A stretch of DNA of 64,000 bases from Chloranthus sessilifolius. Its lineage: Eukaryota > Streptophyta > Magnoliopsida > Chloranthales > Chloranthaceae. Below the pieces are notes generated by a model, which worked only from the letters and a program-made list of their open reading frames with translations, made no database searches and was not told the DNA's origin. Shown here piece after piece: positions 21,660 to 33,276 of the stretch. The translations under genes were made by a program, and so were the position numbers. Location: contig CM037588.1 of NCBI GenBank assembly GCA_021018995.1, positions 83,549,765-83,613,764 on the forward strand, read 5' to 3'. Positions within the stretch are counted from its first letter, which is position 1; every line of letters begins with the position of its first letter.

Positions 21660-23135
21660 TCACTGAGCACTAACTTTCTCATGAGTGGAGGATGCATCTC
21701 CAATCATATACTGCCCTTTTGGATTTATCAGGGGTTGACTAGGCAATTTTCCTTCCTCTCTTCTGTTCAAAGCATTACAAATTTGACCCAACTGGTCCTC
21801 AATCCTTTTAATGCTCTGTCCATGAGAATTGACAGTCTGTACCAGGTTCCCCAAATTTTACATTAAAGCCATCATCTGCTCTACAAATGAAGAGGATCTG
21901 GACTGTTGTGGGGGCAGGGCCAGCTGGTTAGACTGGGGGGCAGATAGCAGAGAATTTTGCCTTGGTGGGTACCCTTCGTTAAGCTGGTGCTAGGGTCTTT
22001 AAGGAGCAACCACTTACTATTGCTCGGGCTGAGGATATGAATCTTGTCTCCACCTCAAGTTTGGGTTGTTCTTCTAAGAATACCTAGCAAGCTACTGCCC
22101 ATAAGTTCGAGCAGCATTGGCATGCTCCATAACAAAATCAGAAAATTGGTTGGCAAATGGACAATTATGAATAGAATGTGTGGGAGATTGGCATATCAGA
22201 CATGCTTCCTCCACCTGTGCAACCATCCTGGGCTTCATCACATTCATTAATTTGTCAACTTTTAAGGATAAATTATCCACCTTCCTCTCCAAATCACCTT
22301 GCACCTTAACTTCATATATTCCACCTCTATGGGTGGCCTCTTTCACCGTCTTAGCTGGGGTCCGGCTGCCATTGTGTGACAGAGACTCTTGCTGCATAGA
22401 ATTTTCTCCTATTATGTCAAGTAGCTCCTAAGCTTCCTCTGCTGTCTTGTGGAGGTAGCAACCACCACAGGAAGCATCCACCATATCCCTACTCTTGGGA
22501 TTAATTCCTTGGTAGAATACTTGCACTAGTTGACACATTGAAATTTGGTGTTGGGGGAATTGTTTTAACATCTCTTGAATTCTTTCCCAAGCTTCATAAA
22601 AATCCTCAATTGAGGACAGAGTAAATGACAAAATATTTGTCCTCATCTGGCTGGTGTTGTTCATGGGAAAGAATTTGGCCAAGAATTTTGTTTGAAGGTC
22701 ACTCCATGACTATATGTTGTTGGCTGGGAGCTTTGATAGTCATGTGTTGGCTTTGTCCTTTAGTGAAAAAGGAAAAAGCCTCAGTTTTGTGGCCTCAGGT
22801 CCCAAGCCAGCAATATTGAAAGTAGTACAAAGTGCCAAAAATTGGTCGATATGCTTGTAGGGATCTTCTGTACTAAGCCCATGAAACGGAGGCAGAATAT
22901 TAATGGTGGAGGAGTTAATTTTATAATTCCCCTCAACAGAGGGAAATTGAATGCAAAAGGGAGAGGTGTACTCCCCAGGTGCATTATACTCCTTTAACAT
23001 TCTCTGCCTCTCGGCCATGATAGCTGGTTCAGTTTCAACAGCAGGGCCTTGTGTGGTGTGTTTAGGTCTAAGAATCCTTTCAACCTCTAGATTTGGAGGT
23101 TCCACTTCAGGGTTTAAGGACCTTCTATCAAGCAT
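21660..23135 (-). pseudogene. gag: E1 gag (broken)
   Basis: The start MLDRRSLNPE at 23135 matches other gags here. An in-frame hydrophobic extension upstream (to 23192) is not conserved and is not taken as part of the protein. Capsid motifs are FCIQFPSVEGNYKI, PFHGLSTEDPYKHIDQFLAL and SRDMVDASCGGCYLHKT. The zinc knuckle at about 22160-22205 is C-LI-C-QSPT-H-SIHN-C, all four ligands kept. The C-terminal segment ends GQYMIGDASSTHEKVSAQ at a stop at 21660, before any protease. Several internal stops show decay. It is the only retroviral-type gene in E1. Confidence 0.8.
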
Positions 23136-23453
23136 ATACTCACACCCATAGTAAGTAAAGAGAATGCTCACAAGCACACAAAAAGATTTCAAACAAAAAT
23201 TAACAACTACATAGATTTACACTAAAGAAATAATGGGGAATTAAACATAAATGGACTGAGATTTAGGGGAAAGGAAGTGCAAACAGAGCTAGCTACACTC
23301 TAACCACAGCTCTAGCTTTTCCCTTCTTCTGCTGTCCATTTCTATAAAATTCAAAAAAATATCAGTAGTACTTTATTCTAGATTAGGTACAACTATAAAG
23401 AATTTGGAAGTCTAAATTATAGTACAACTCAAGTCTTCTAAAAAGATCAATCT

Positions 23454-23470
23454 CGTTGGCAACGGTGCCA
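23454..23470 (-). other. E1 primer-binding site (tRNA-Asp type)
   Basis: GGCAACGGTGCCA matches the tRNA-Asp 3' end except for one base, and the outer part is more diverged. AAAACT separates it from the LTR. Confidence 0.7.
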
Positions 23471-23476
23471 AAAACT

Positions 23477-26094
23477 TGTTTGTATGGGTCTGTCAGAGGA
23501 TGTGCTGATTTATTATGTGGGGTTGGAAGAAAATTTAAATCAAAGTAAAACAGAGGATAAAAGTGATATGGTGAAAATAACAATCCTAAAACATCCTAAG
23601 CCTACAAGATCCAAGGCTATTGTAGCAAGTTTTGATAAGTAAGAGTTTGTCCCATAGAGAAATTGATGTAGAACCCAAAATGGGCTATAATAGTAGGCCT
23701 CCAAATCTTGCTACAGATTTGATAATCCTAAAGAAAGGGAGTTGGGCGTCACGACTACACTAAATTAATCCTAACAAAAGAGAAATAAAGTGCACCGCTA
23801 TCCTAAAGAAAGGGTTAAGAAGAAGATGGTGATGGTGTGTGCGAAAATAAAATATAAAAATGATGGGAAGTAAGCAGGTTATGCTAGAGTTAATGCAGTA
23901 ATGTAACTCTGATTTTGACTGTCTCTGCAATGGTCCTTGCTGAGATGCTATCAATAACCTCAACAAGGTAGAAGAATCTAATTTAACCCATGCAAATTGG
24001 GGTGCTCTTAGGGCTATACTCTGTCCACTCAAATGGTAACAGAGTATCTGATAGAGTCAGTCAAATCCCATTGATTAAACCGGAAATGCTAACCTAATCT
24101 AAAGGAGTGGATTGATCATTTCCCCAACCAATGGGCCAGATCAAGCCATGAATATTATTGCAGACACTATATAATGCCAGTGCTACACGCTCCCCAGATC
24201 TGCGCACAGATCTGACTGACATCCATAAGTATTCCAACCCATAAAATCCTATGTGCTTTGCTAAGGCCAACGGCTCAATGTGCCAATACAAAGGACCAAC
24301 AACAGGATGAATAAGGATTTAGATTCAGCTGATCATTGCCACAAAAGGCTTGTACTGACTCAGCCTCAAGCTGTAATTACTACAGAGATATCAGATCTAA
24401 CATCTCATATCAGACAAGTAAAATAGAGGGGAGCCAGTTCCTGCACAAACCTCCTCACAAGGCTTTAGAACCTCATGTGTAGAGGAGAAGAATCCTTCTC
24501 AGACATGTGGCTGGACACCACCTTAGGGTTATACTCTGTCCACTCAAATGGTCATAGAATTCTCATACCATACGTAGATCAAAAAAAGAATATGTAAACT
24601 GTCGCCACCATGGAGTCCAGTGTATTATTTAACTCCAAATCGCTCTGATTTGGCTTGCTTTCCATGGGTCTATTAAACCAAGGGAAATCAGATGGTAAAT
24701 AATACATCTACTAAAACTAAATGGGCTAGTCCCAAAAACATGGATTCTATAGACATCTAAAAAATCCATAAAGATCTATAGATATAATTAGTCATTAAAA
24801 CAATAATCCATTGATAAAAGAAAAACTTACAATGAACTGTCTCAAGGCTACAACCTGTACACAACTGCTCATCCAAAAGATCCCAATGTATATAAAGCCT
24901 ATTACAAAACTAAAATAAAACTAAACCTAGCTGCTTACAAAAGGATTAGCCAGCTAATGATAGGCTAAGAGAGAAGAAAAATAAGAAAAGAAATTATCAA
25001 ACCCTAACCTTACCCTGCTGGAGCTCTCAGACGACAGAGGATGAAGAAAAGAGCTTAATCTTAATTTTTCCAGCAGACATGGCACTATTACAACCCTTGA
25101 ATGCCTTGAGATGTGCACCTCGAAATCCATGCCACTTGAAGTGTGCCCTAACCTTGGGAAATTCTCAACAGGTCTTTGAATTAAAACTGAGAAGTGGAGA
25201 GCCTGAGCTTCGCGGGGATAACAACTGCATTAATTCACTCGCGCAGTGGCAGAGCCTTCGCGGAGGAGCATTTGGGTTAGGAGGATTGTTCACTCGTGCG
25301 GTAGATTCTCAGTTGATTGTGCAGCTGCTTTGTGCTGCAATGCTATCACAGAGGTGATTTAGAACACCTGGATTTCTCGCACAGTAGAGCTTAAGAAGTT
25401 CTCTCTCGTTGGATATTCGCACAGGTAGGCTCCTGCGCTCGTGTAGTAATTGGTTAGGCTTCAGAGTGCACGAGAGCTGCACGAGGAAAATTTTAGGTGT
25501 CTCTCTCTTCCAGGGCTTCGCGAGAACTCCACGAGGTGATAAATTATTCTCTATGCATATGGATTCGTTATGTTCTGCGCGCGGCTGCTTTAAGGCTCGA
25601 TCTCCACGAGGGCTTCGCGAGCATAAATTCTAAGGGTTTTAAGATGCGAGATCTTCATGATTTTTTTACTGCTCTCCTCTTGACTGCGCATCCTATCTGC
25701 GCGAGGGCAGCTTCCACTGCATCCTTAGCTTCGCGAGGGAGCTCCTCAACTCTACAAGATGTGTCTTTTGATCCTCTGATGCATTGCACTTGTTGATGTT
25801 GCAGCTTCCTCCATTCTCAGCTAGCTTCTTTCATCTGCTAGACTTTTGGTCAATGATGACCAGCAAATGAGTCACCATGGTGCGCATTCCAGGGTGTTCC
25901 ATAAGGCTTTGGCTCAGCTGTTATCTTTTCATGTTTTCTTTCTCTTGTTTGGACCAATATGCAGGGATTTTATATCAAGCTGCATAGTTTATTGCTAACT
26001 ATAAAACACACCTAATAAATAATTATTAGTCTGCTTCAAGGTCCCTCAAAGGCTAGGTTAAGAGGTAAAAAGTGATACTTTTTGGTGAATAACA
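23477..26094 (-). mobile_element. E1 5' LTR (family A)
   Basis: It starts TGTTTGTATGGG and ends GAATAACA at 26094. It is collinear with 1-2617 but lacks about 60 bases around 25050 that in the 3' LTR contain the TATA box. The CGCGAG array is at 25190-25760 (TTCGCGAGAACTCC, GGCTTCGCGAGC, CTTCGCGAGGGAG and others). Confidence 0.9.
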
Positions 26095-26500
26095 TGGGGG
26101 GATCCTTCCAGCAGCCAGGTAATTCACAATGTTGGCAAACCAAGGCAGATCTGTGTTGATGGAAAACATTTGCTCATTAGGGAAGGAATCATTTAGTGGT
26201 GTTGCAACACCATCCTCAAGCATGATTCTGGATAAGTGTTAAACAACCACATTCTGTACTCATTTTTTATATTTGATCTCAAGATCGAACTCCTGCAGGA
26301 GTAAGATCCATCTGATCAGCCTGTGTTTTGCCTCTTTTTTTGACAGCAGGTACTTGATAGTAAAGTGGTCAGCGAAAGTCACAATTTTAGACCCTAATAA
26401 ATAAGGTCTAAATTTTTTCAAAGCAAAGACTACTGCGAGAAGCTCCTTTTTAGTTGTTGTGTAGTTCAATTGAGCATTTGTCAGTGTCCTGCTTGCATAA
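26095..26500 (-). pseudogene. pol: E3 RNase H C-terminus and spacer to integrase
   Basis: The open piece at 26260-26469 begins [19 protein letters not shown], continues with a [12 protein letters not shown] segment (an RNase H aspartate) and ends [15 protein letters not shown], the usual end of the Athila RNase H. Further left, diverged codons match the spacer that normally reads toward a WFANIVNYLAAG-like segment before integrase. Stop codons occur between the pieces. RNase H degrades the RNA strand during reverse transcription. This copy is dead and cut by E1. Confidence 0.7.
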
Positions 26501-28500
26501 CAAACTACACTTGGCAGTTTCTCTCTTCTCTACCCTAAGACTGCACCAAAGGCAAAGTCAGAGGCATCACACATTAACTCAAAAGGGAGAGAATAATCCA
26601 GAACTTGGTTGACTGGGGCAAAGGTCAAACACTACTTCAATACCTCAAATGTTTTCAAGCATTCAACATCAAACTCAAAAGGCACATCTTGACACAACAT
26701 GTGGCATAATGGTTTGGAGATCTTACTAAAACCCTTTATAAACCTCCTATAAAAACCTACATGACCTACGAATGATTTGACCTGCTTGATGGTTTTTGGT
26801 GGAGGTAGTTGTGAAATTAGATCAAATTTTGCTTTATCGACATCAATTTCCTTCTAGGACACCACATGTATAAGAACAGTTCCTTGGGTGACCATGAAGT
26901 GGCTCTTCTCCCAGCTCAAAATCAGATTGGTTTCTTCCCATCTTTGAAGCACAAGGGAGAGGTCGTGCAAAAATTGATTGAAATCATGCCCATAGACTGA
27001 GAAATCATCTAAAAAGATTTTTAAAAGCTTATTCAACATGTTAGAAAATACAGCATGCATGCATCTTTGGAAAGTGGCAGGAGCATTGCACAATCCAAAT
27101 GGCATCCTCCTATAAGCAAAGGTACCAAATGGATAGGTGAAAATTGTCTTTTCTGGATCTTGAGGATACACTGGTATCTAGTTGTAACCAAAATATCCAT
27201 CAAGAAAATAGTAGTAAGCTCGTCTTGCCAATTTATCCAAGATTTCGTCTATAAAGGGCAATGAGAGGCGGTCTTTCCTAGTCATGGAGTTCAATTTTCT
27301 TTAGTCAATACAAACTCTCCAACCACTGACCTCTGTGGTGGGCATCAGCTCTCCAGACTCATTTGGAACTACTGTGACGTCAAATTTCTTTGGGACCGCC
27401 TATATAGGTAATACCCATTCAGAATTAGAAATTGGATAGATTACTCTAGCATCAAGTAGTATTAGAATCTCTTTCATCACTACTTCCTGCATGTGAGGAT
27501 TCAATTTCCTCTGTATCTCCTTAGAGGGTTTAGAACTCTCTTTCAAGTGAATTTTATGCATACACACTGATGGATCAATTCTTCCTAAATCTGTAATGGT
27601 CCATCCAATTGCTTTTTTATGCTTCTTGAGGACGCAAAGTAATTTCTCCTCTTGATCCATAGTGACAGAAGAGGATATAATTACTGGCAGTTTATCATTA
27701 TGCACTAGGAAAGCATACTTCAGAGATGCTAGGAGCTGTTTCAGCTCCAAATCATGTGGACTTTCAATAGAAGGCAATGAAGGTGCCTTAGAGGGTTGAG
27801 GGAGGGGCAACATAATAGGTTTCCAAGTGGAATGCTGCACTGACCCCACTGAAGAGTCCAAGATGCTCACATCTTTAAAAAAATGAGTGGGGGCCTCATT
27901 TTCAACTTCCTTAGTCCAATATTCTTCAAACTCATCGAAAACCTCATCCAAGTCTAGCAGCTTGGGCAAGTTTTCTTCTACCAGCTCATCAATGACATCA
28001 ACCACAAAAGAGTCGTCACTTTTAAATAGAGGTTGGTTGGCTGCATTATACACATTGAGTTTCACCTTCATGTTTCCAAAAGTGATTTCCATCACTCTGT
28101 ACCTGCACTGAATGTATGCATTGGTAATGGCCAGAAATGGCCTACCCAATATTACAAGTATAGGAGTGGTGCACTTTGTAGGCTCCATGTCCAAGACTAA
28201 GGAATCTGTTGGGTAGAAAAACTTATCCACCGCTACTAGCACATCCTCCATTTTTCCCATAGGCCTCCTCTCTGATCTGTCAGCCAGCTAGAGTACCACA
28301 GGTGTGGGTTTCAACTCCCCCAAACTTAGCTTCTCATACATAGAGTATGAAAGTAGGTTAACACTGGCTCCCAAATCTAAGAGAGCTCTACCTATGGTAT
28401 GATCACCTATAATGCAGGGGATTGTAGGTACCCCAAGGTCTTGGAGTTTGGTTGGGGTGGCTATGGACAAAATTGGTTACACTTTTTCAACAGTAAATAT
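26501..28500 (-). pseudogene. pol: E3 protease and reverse transcriptase (broken)
   Basis: In sense order, 28288-28470 has the protease site ALLDLGASVNLL. The open frame 27400-28260 (286 codons) carries the protease end (ILGRPFLAI) and the linker into reverse transcriptase (KEIQRKLNPHMQEVVMKEI). The piece 26854-27171 has MPFGLCNAPATFQRCM and IFLDDFSVYG, so the catalytic DD pair is preserved. Between them motif A (FLDGYFGYN) is visible with a stop nearby. The length and order match Athila pol. Multiple frame breaks make it inactive. Confidence 0.8.
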
Positions 28501-30377
28501 TTTCTTAGTGAGGTGGATCCTTGCTTTCCTCTTCTGTGTGCATAAGTCCTTCAAAAACTTTGCATAGGCCGAGACTTGCTTCATACCATCTAGCAAAGGT
28601 AAATTAATTTTTACTTGCTTAAATTTGTCCATCATTTACTCCATTCTAACATTCTCCATGTCAAAAGGAGAAGGTCCTTTAAAAGCTTGAGGAAATGGCA
28701 GATGAGGTACTACTAGTATCTCATCTGCTGGCCTAATAGTCTCATCAATCTTTTTCTTTTTATTTTTTCTTTCTACTGGGGCTCCACAGCAGCCCTTTTA
28801 CTTTTCTCCTGCTGCTGCTCCATGACAGGGAACATGTCCTCTCCTTCTTCACTTATTTTTGCCTCAAAAACCACTTTGTTGTTTACCACTTTACCACTCC
28901 TCAAGGTAGTGATGACCTTGGCTTCATCATGAGTTGAAGAAGTTTCACCTATCATGTATTACCCCTTGGGATTGGTCACTATTTGACTCAGGAGCCTGCT
29001 CTCTTCCCTTTTTGTCAGAGCATTTGAGATTTGACCAAGTTGGTCTTCTATTTTCTTGATACTCTGGTTGTGAAAATTTATTGTTTGTGATAGGGAGCTG
29101 ACGGTTTATAATGAAGACAAAACCTACTCCTCAAAGGAGGGGGCTCTAGGTTGTGGTGGTGGTAAAGTCAATTGACTTTGCTATGCCAGTAGCTGTGGAA
29201 ACTAATGTCTTGGGAAATAATCCTCACTATACTGCTGAGGTCTGTAGGACAATGCCTGCTATTGCTGGGATTTTTAAAAATTGTCTTGTCTCCAGCTCAA
29301 GTTAGGGTGGTTCCTCCACGCAAACTCAGCTGCTTGCCACCCATAAGATTGGGCTGCATTGGCATACTCCATTACTAACTCTAGGTATTGACCAACAAAG
29401 GGACAGTTTAGAAGGGAGTGTGTGAGAGATTGGCATATTAGACATGCCTCCTCAACCTATGTAGTTGCTTGGGGTTACACCACACTCAATAATTTATCAA
29501 ATTTTTGTGACAAACTGTCCACTTTCCTTTCTAGGTCATTGTATACATTAAGTTCATATAATTATCCTTTTGAAGTAGGTTCTTTTATAGCTCTAGCAGC
29601 TGGCTCAATGTCCTTTCTTGTCAAAGATTCCTGCTGCATAGAGTTTTCACTTATCACATTAAATAAATCCCATGCTTCTTCATCAGTTTTACTGAGATAT
29701 ATGCCACCACAAGATGCATCCACCATGTGTTTATTTTTAGAATCTAACCCTTGGCAAAAGCTTTGAACAAGCTACCATTTGAGTATTTGGTGGTGTGGGC
29801 ATTGTATCAGTTGTTCCTTAAATCTGTCCTAAGATTCATAAAAATCCTTAGTTGGGAACTGAGTAAAAGAGATAATGCTCTTCCTCAACTGGCTTGTCTT
29901 GCTCATTGGATAAAATTTAGCCAAGAATTGGCTTTGTAAGGCATTCCAAGATGTAATGCTATTTGTTGGGAGCATGTTTAGCTAATTTCTAGCTTTATCT
30001 TTTAATGAAGAAGGAAACAATCTCTTCTTAGTGGCTTCATCTCCCAGACCAGCAATTTTAAAAGTTATGCACAAAGACAGAAACTCATCTATATGCTTAT
30101 AAGGGTCTTCTTTACTCGACCCATGAAAAGATGGCAACATCTGGATGGTCTGAGGTTTAATTTCATAGTTACCCTCAATTATAGGGAATTGAATGCAAAA
30201 AGGGCATAAATATGCCCCTAGTGCATAATAATTCCTATGGGGCCTAGGCTGCTCACCCATCTCAAATATTTCTAAATGTTTAGCAGGGATGTGTTCTGTT
30301 GGCCTAGATCTAAGGACTCTCTCAATTTCAAGGTTCAATGGTATGATCTAAGGATTGAGGGATCTTCTTCCCAGCAT
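28501..30377 (-). pseudogene. gag: E3 gag (broken)
   Basis: The start is MLGRRSLNP at 30377. The open N-terminal piece 29982-30338 contains FCIQFPIIEGNYEI and SSKEDPYKHIDEFLSL. The zinc knuckle is ACLICQSLTH followed by the fourth cysteine, so the CCHC ligands are kept. The tail at 28773-28955 reads TTLRSGKVVNNKVV, the usual junction to the protease linker. Many stops and frameshifts occur between these landmarks. Confidence 0.78.
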
Positions 30378-30629
30378 ACAATACACAACAAAGACAAATT
30401 ACAGCAAATAAAAGAAAACCCTACACCATACTGTTGAATTTTAAAGATTATAGAAATGAAACTATACCAAGGGAGAAAGAGATGCAAATTAAAGCAGAGG
30501 CTTTTTCAATTCTACAAAAATTAAAAGACTACAATAGTAATTTATTCAAACATAAAAAAGATAGAAAAAAAACATATCTAAATCACAACATATAGAAAAA
30601 CTCATATCTACTACTTAGATCAAAAAGTT

Positions 30630-30646
30630 CCCCGACAGCGGCGCCA
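30630..30646 (-). other. E3 primer-binding site (tRNA-Asp type)
   Basis: CCCCGACAGCGGCGCCA matches the plant tRNA-Asp 3' end at all but two positions. The spacer to the LTR is AAAACTCAG, nine bases, as in E4 (AAAACTCAT). Confidence 0.82.
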
Positions 30647-31624
30647 AAAACTCAGTGGTTCAATTTGTGTTGTTGTTCTTTATTATAAAAGTGGTCAAAA
30701 TATGACAAAAATAAAGAGCGGCAAAAATAAAACAAGAGGGCTAAAGATGGAATTAGAACACAAACACCACCTGCAAGATACAGGATTGTTGTAGCAAGTT
30801 TTAAATGAAGTAAGGGTTGCCCCAGAGGGACTTATGGATCTAAAGGTAGTAAATCTCCAAATTTGCTATAGATTTGGCAACTCTAAACCTAATCTATCTT
30901 AATCTAATAAAATAGGATAAAGAGGGTGTTTTTGGAGTTTGTCACTAACTAAAACAAAAATAAATGGAAAAACTAGAAATATTAAAAAAGAATGAAAGTG
31001 GTTTGGTAAAATAAATAGAAAATAGAGAAGTAGGCAGTTAGGGACTAATTTTTACTGCTAAAAGCAATGTAAAACAGAGCAAGAATTGGATCTGCAGCAA
31101 TCCTTCATTTGACTACAAGCACAAATGCAAGGAAGAAGAATCCAACTCAACCCTGAGATATGGATTAGTCTTAGGGCTATAGCCTGTTCACTCAAATGGT
31201 CATAGGTTATCCCATGGATATAATCCAATCATGAGAGTTAAAGATGAAATAGTAAAATCACTGCAGACACTATGTTTGCAAGGCTATAAGCTCATGCATC
31301 CATAGGTGCATTAAATCCATAAACATCTAGTGAAAATCACAAGAGATTACAGATCAATTGAAACATTAAAGCCAGCTATTCATTGCCAAAAAGAAACATA
31401 CAATGATACAGCTCTCAAATCTACAGTCTCTTTAAGACTCTAAGCTCTTCACAATGTTAATATAGAGCAATGTACAATAAAACTAGCCCTAACTACTATA
31501 AAGATTTAGCCAGACATGCTGAGCTAAGGAGATAAGAATAATAAAAAGGAAAAGATGACCTAAACCCTAGAAATGAGCTCAGCTTTCGTGTGGTGTGATC
31601 CCCTTTTCTGCATTCTTTACATGG

Positions 31625-31632
31625 TATTTATA
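31625..31632 (-). promoter_or_regulatory. TATA box of E3 5' LTR
   Basis: TATAAATA on the minus strand lies about 230 bases downstream of the CTCGAG array in element sense. This is a canonical plant TATA box. Confidence 0.6.
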
Positions 31633-31860
31633 CAATCCAAAAAGTTACTTTTTGCTCTGGCCAATCGTAGGGTCGGAGAATCAAAATAGTTAGGATCTGC
31701 TAACGTGGCTCAATTGCAGCCAAGTATTGCCCCCATTCTGTTAGGAACGTAGTACAAACTTGGACAGGTGTCCCATGTGTTGTGGTAGTTTCAAAATTAC
31801 CCTTGAAGTCCATAAATATCTGTTGGGGCCTAAGCTTTAAGAGGATGGCATACTTCTGAA

Positions 31861-32275
31861 GGTTGCTCGATAAGTTGGAGTACTGAAGTCTTAGTCTATT
31901 TGATAGCTACTCGAGTGGATGAGTCATAAAGGATATTTTAAAGGTCTCCCGAGAGGCCTCGAGAAGATAGGCTTCTGTCTGATAACTGCTCGAGTGGCTG
32001 AAGTACTAAAGTCTTGACTGCTCAACAGGATACTTCTGAAGGCTCTCAAAAGAATGAATTACTGTGGGTCTTTGCCTGCTCGAGAGGATACTGTGAACTG
32101 CTCAACCTGCTCGAGAGGCTTACTTCAGTAGAGGTTTGAACTGCTCGAGTGTGCTCGACAGCTCCTCGAGAACATGATCTTGAGGTTTGTTCTGCTCGAG
32201 ACAGCTTGACAGGCTAGATTTGAGGGTTTCAGATCTGCTCGAGAAAACATGATCTGAGATTTCTGCTTCTCAACT
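31861..32275 (-). repeat. CTCGAG palindromic motif array in U3 of LTR E
   Basis: I count nine CTCGAG hexamers between 31911 and 32244, mostly as CTGCTCGAGAGG, CTGCTCGAGTGG or CCTCGAGAA, plus several variants (CTCGACAG, CTCAACAGG). One per about 4 kb would be expected by chance. The half-site TCGAGAGG is the family version of TCGnnAGG. Confidence 0.8.
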
Positions 32276-32590
32276 GGTTTGTCTAGTCTGCTACAGCACT
32301 CCTTTAGGCATGAGTCCCACAGGTCTCTCATTGCAGGACTTCTAGGGGTTCAAGGCATGCCGAGTAACCCATTTGGTGGGGACCAGCATGGTTTTTTCTC
32401 TATATTTCCATCAGCTCCAATGCTTGACTCTAATTCCTCTCTCCTTGGCACTTGTTACATGGATTGTAGCACCCTTTTGCAAATTATTGCTAACTACAAA
32501 ACCACACTCAAAAATCAACTATTAGATAGCTCTAGAGTCTTGTAAGGACTAGGTTAGGAGGTCGAAATTGGCATAATTCAATGATTAACA

Positions 32591-33276
32591 CCCACCAGAG
32601 ATTGAATTTTTGCTTTCCACAACTTCAGCCTCGGAAGACTTTTCATCATTGACTTTAATTTATATAATCCTCCTTGCTTAGGAAGTATATTTGTTAAAGT
32701 CTCCGAATCAATCTCACCGATATGTGGTGTTGCACCGGTTCCTCGCTAAGGGCAAGCTTCTTCTGTCATCAATTTACAGAACATACCTCGACAGGCCATA
32801 TCAATCCCGTGCCAGGTTGCATCTTCAAGCCCTTCATAGAAAGTGAGCACAAGTTGCCAGCACGTAACCTGATGGTGAGTGCACTTGTGCAGAAAATCCT
32901 TAAGACTGTTCCAACATTCCTGAAGAGATTCATCTGGGAATTGATGAAATGTAATAATAAGATCCCAGATTTTATTAGTTCTGTTGATTGGAAAGAATTT
33001 TGTAAGAAACAAGTGTTCCAGTCCTTCCCAATTAGTAATAGAATTATGGGGCAAAGAGTTTATCCACCGCTTTACTTCATCTCTAAGGGAATATGAGAAT
33101 AGCCTCAACTGAGTGGATGCTTCTGACAAGTTCTTAATTCGAATGATAGTGCATATTTCTAGAAACTTACGTAAACGCATGTAGGGGTCTTCATCCATCC
33201 ACCCGTGAAAGATAGGAAGTACTCGAAGCACATTGGGCGTTATTTCAAAAGTCCTATTACCGGTTGTACGGGGTGT
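32591..33276 (-). pseudogene. gag: E6 gag, middle part, left of E4
   Basis: The piece 32746-33231 is open and reads as a diverged Athila-type capsid: FHGWMDEDPYMRLRKFLEI, LRLFSYSLRDEVKRWINSLP and FFPINRTNKIWDLI. It is clearly a different lineage from the E1-E5 gags. Its frame continues across the E4 insertion into 56308-56398 when one copy of the target duplication is removed. At the left edge it is cut by E3. Confidence 0.78.
33272..33276. repeat. Left target duplication of E4
   Basis: GGTGT here pairs with GGGGT at 56308-56312, four of five bases. Confidence 0.55.

Larger units (their letters stand above)
1..26094 (-). mobile_element. E1: gag-only Athila-like LTR retrotransposon, host of nested E2
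   Basis: This minus-strand element is delimited by two related LTRs (1-2617, cut by the window edge, and 23477-26094). Its internal part is split by E2 (8175-21189). It contains a gag remnant, a motif array and a lysine-rich 3' ORF, but no protease, reverse transcriptase or integrase, so it would need pol from a relative. It lies in E3: immediately right of 26094 the sequence becomes the spacer between RNase H and integrase of E3. The left target duplication is outside the window. Confidence 0.85.
26095..32590 (-). mobile_element. E3: Athila-like retrotransposon, right part only
   Basis: The visible part runs in minus-strand sense from the 5' LTR (32590-30656) through primer site, gag, protease and reverse transcriptase to RNase H and the beginning of the RNase H-integrase spacer, where E1 interrupts it at 26094/26095. 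Integrase, 3' ORF and 3' LTR must lie left of the window. It is inserted downstream of the E6 gag. Confidence 0.82.
30656..32590 (-). mobile_element. E3 5' LTR (family E)
   Basis: It starts TGGTTCAATTTG after the primer site and ends ATGATTAACA. The leader shows the AGATCT-type hairpin in altered form (30857-30877) and the second hairpin at 31179-31210. TATAAATA reads on the minus strand at 31625-31632, and a CTCGAG array follows at 31861-32275. The 3' partner is outside the window. Confidence 0.82.

Noticed and set aside
30630..30646. tRNA-Asp gene
   Set aside because: Only the last 17 bases of the tRNA are matched, always next to an LTR. These are primer-binding sites.
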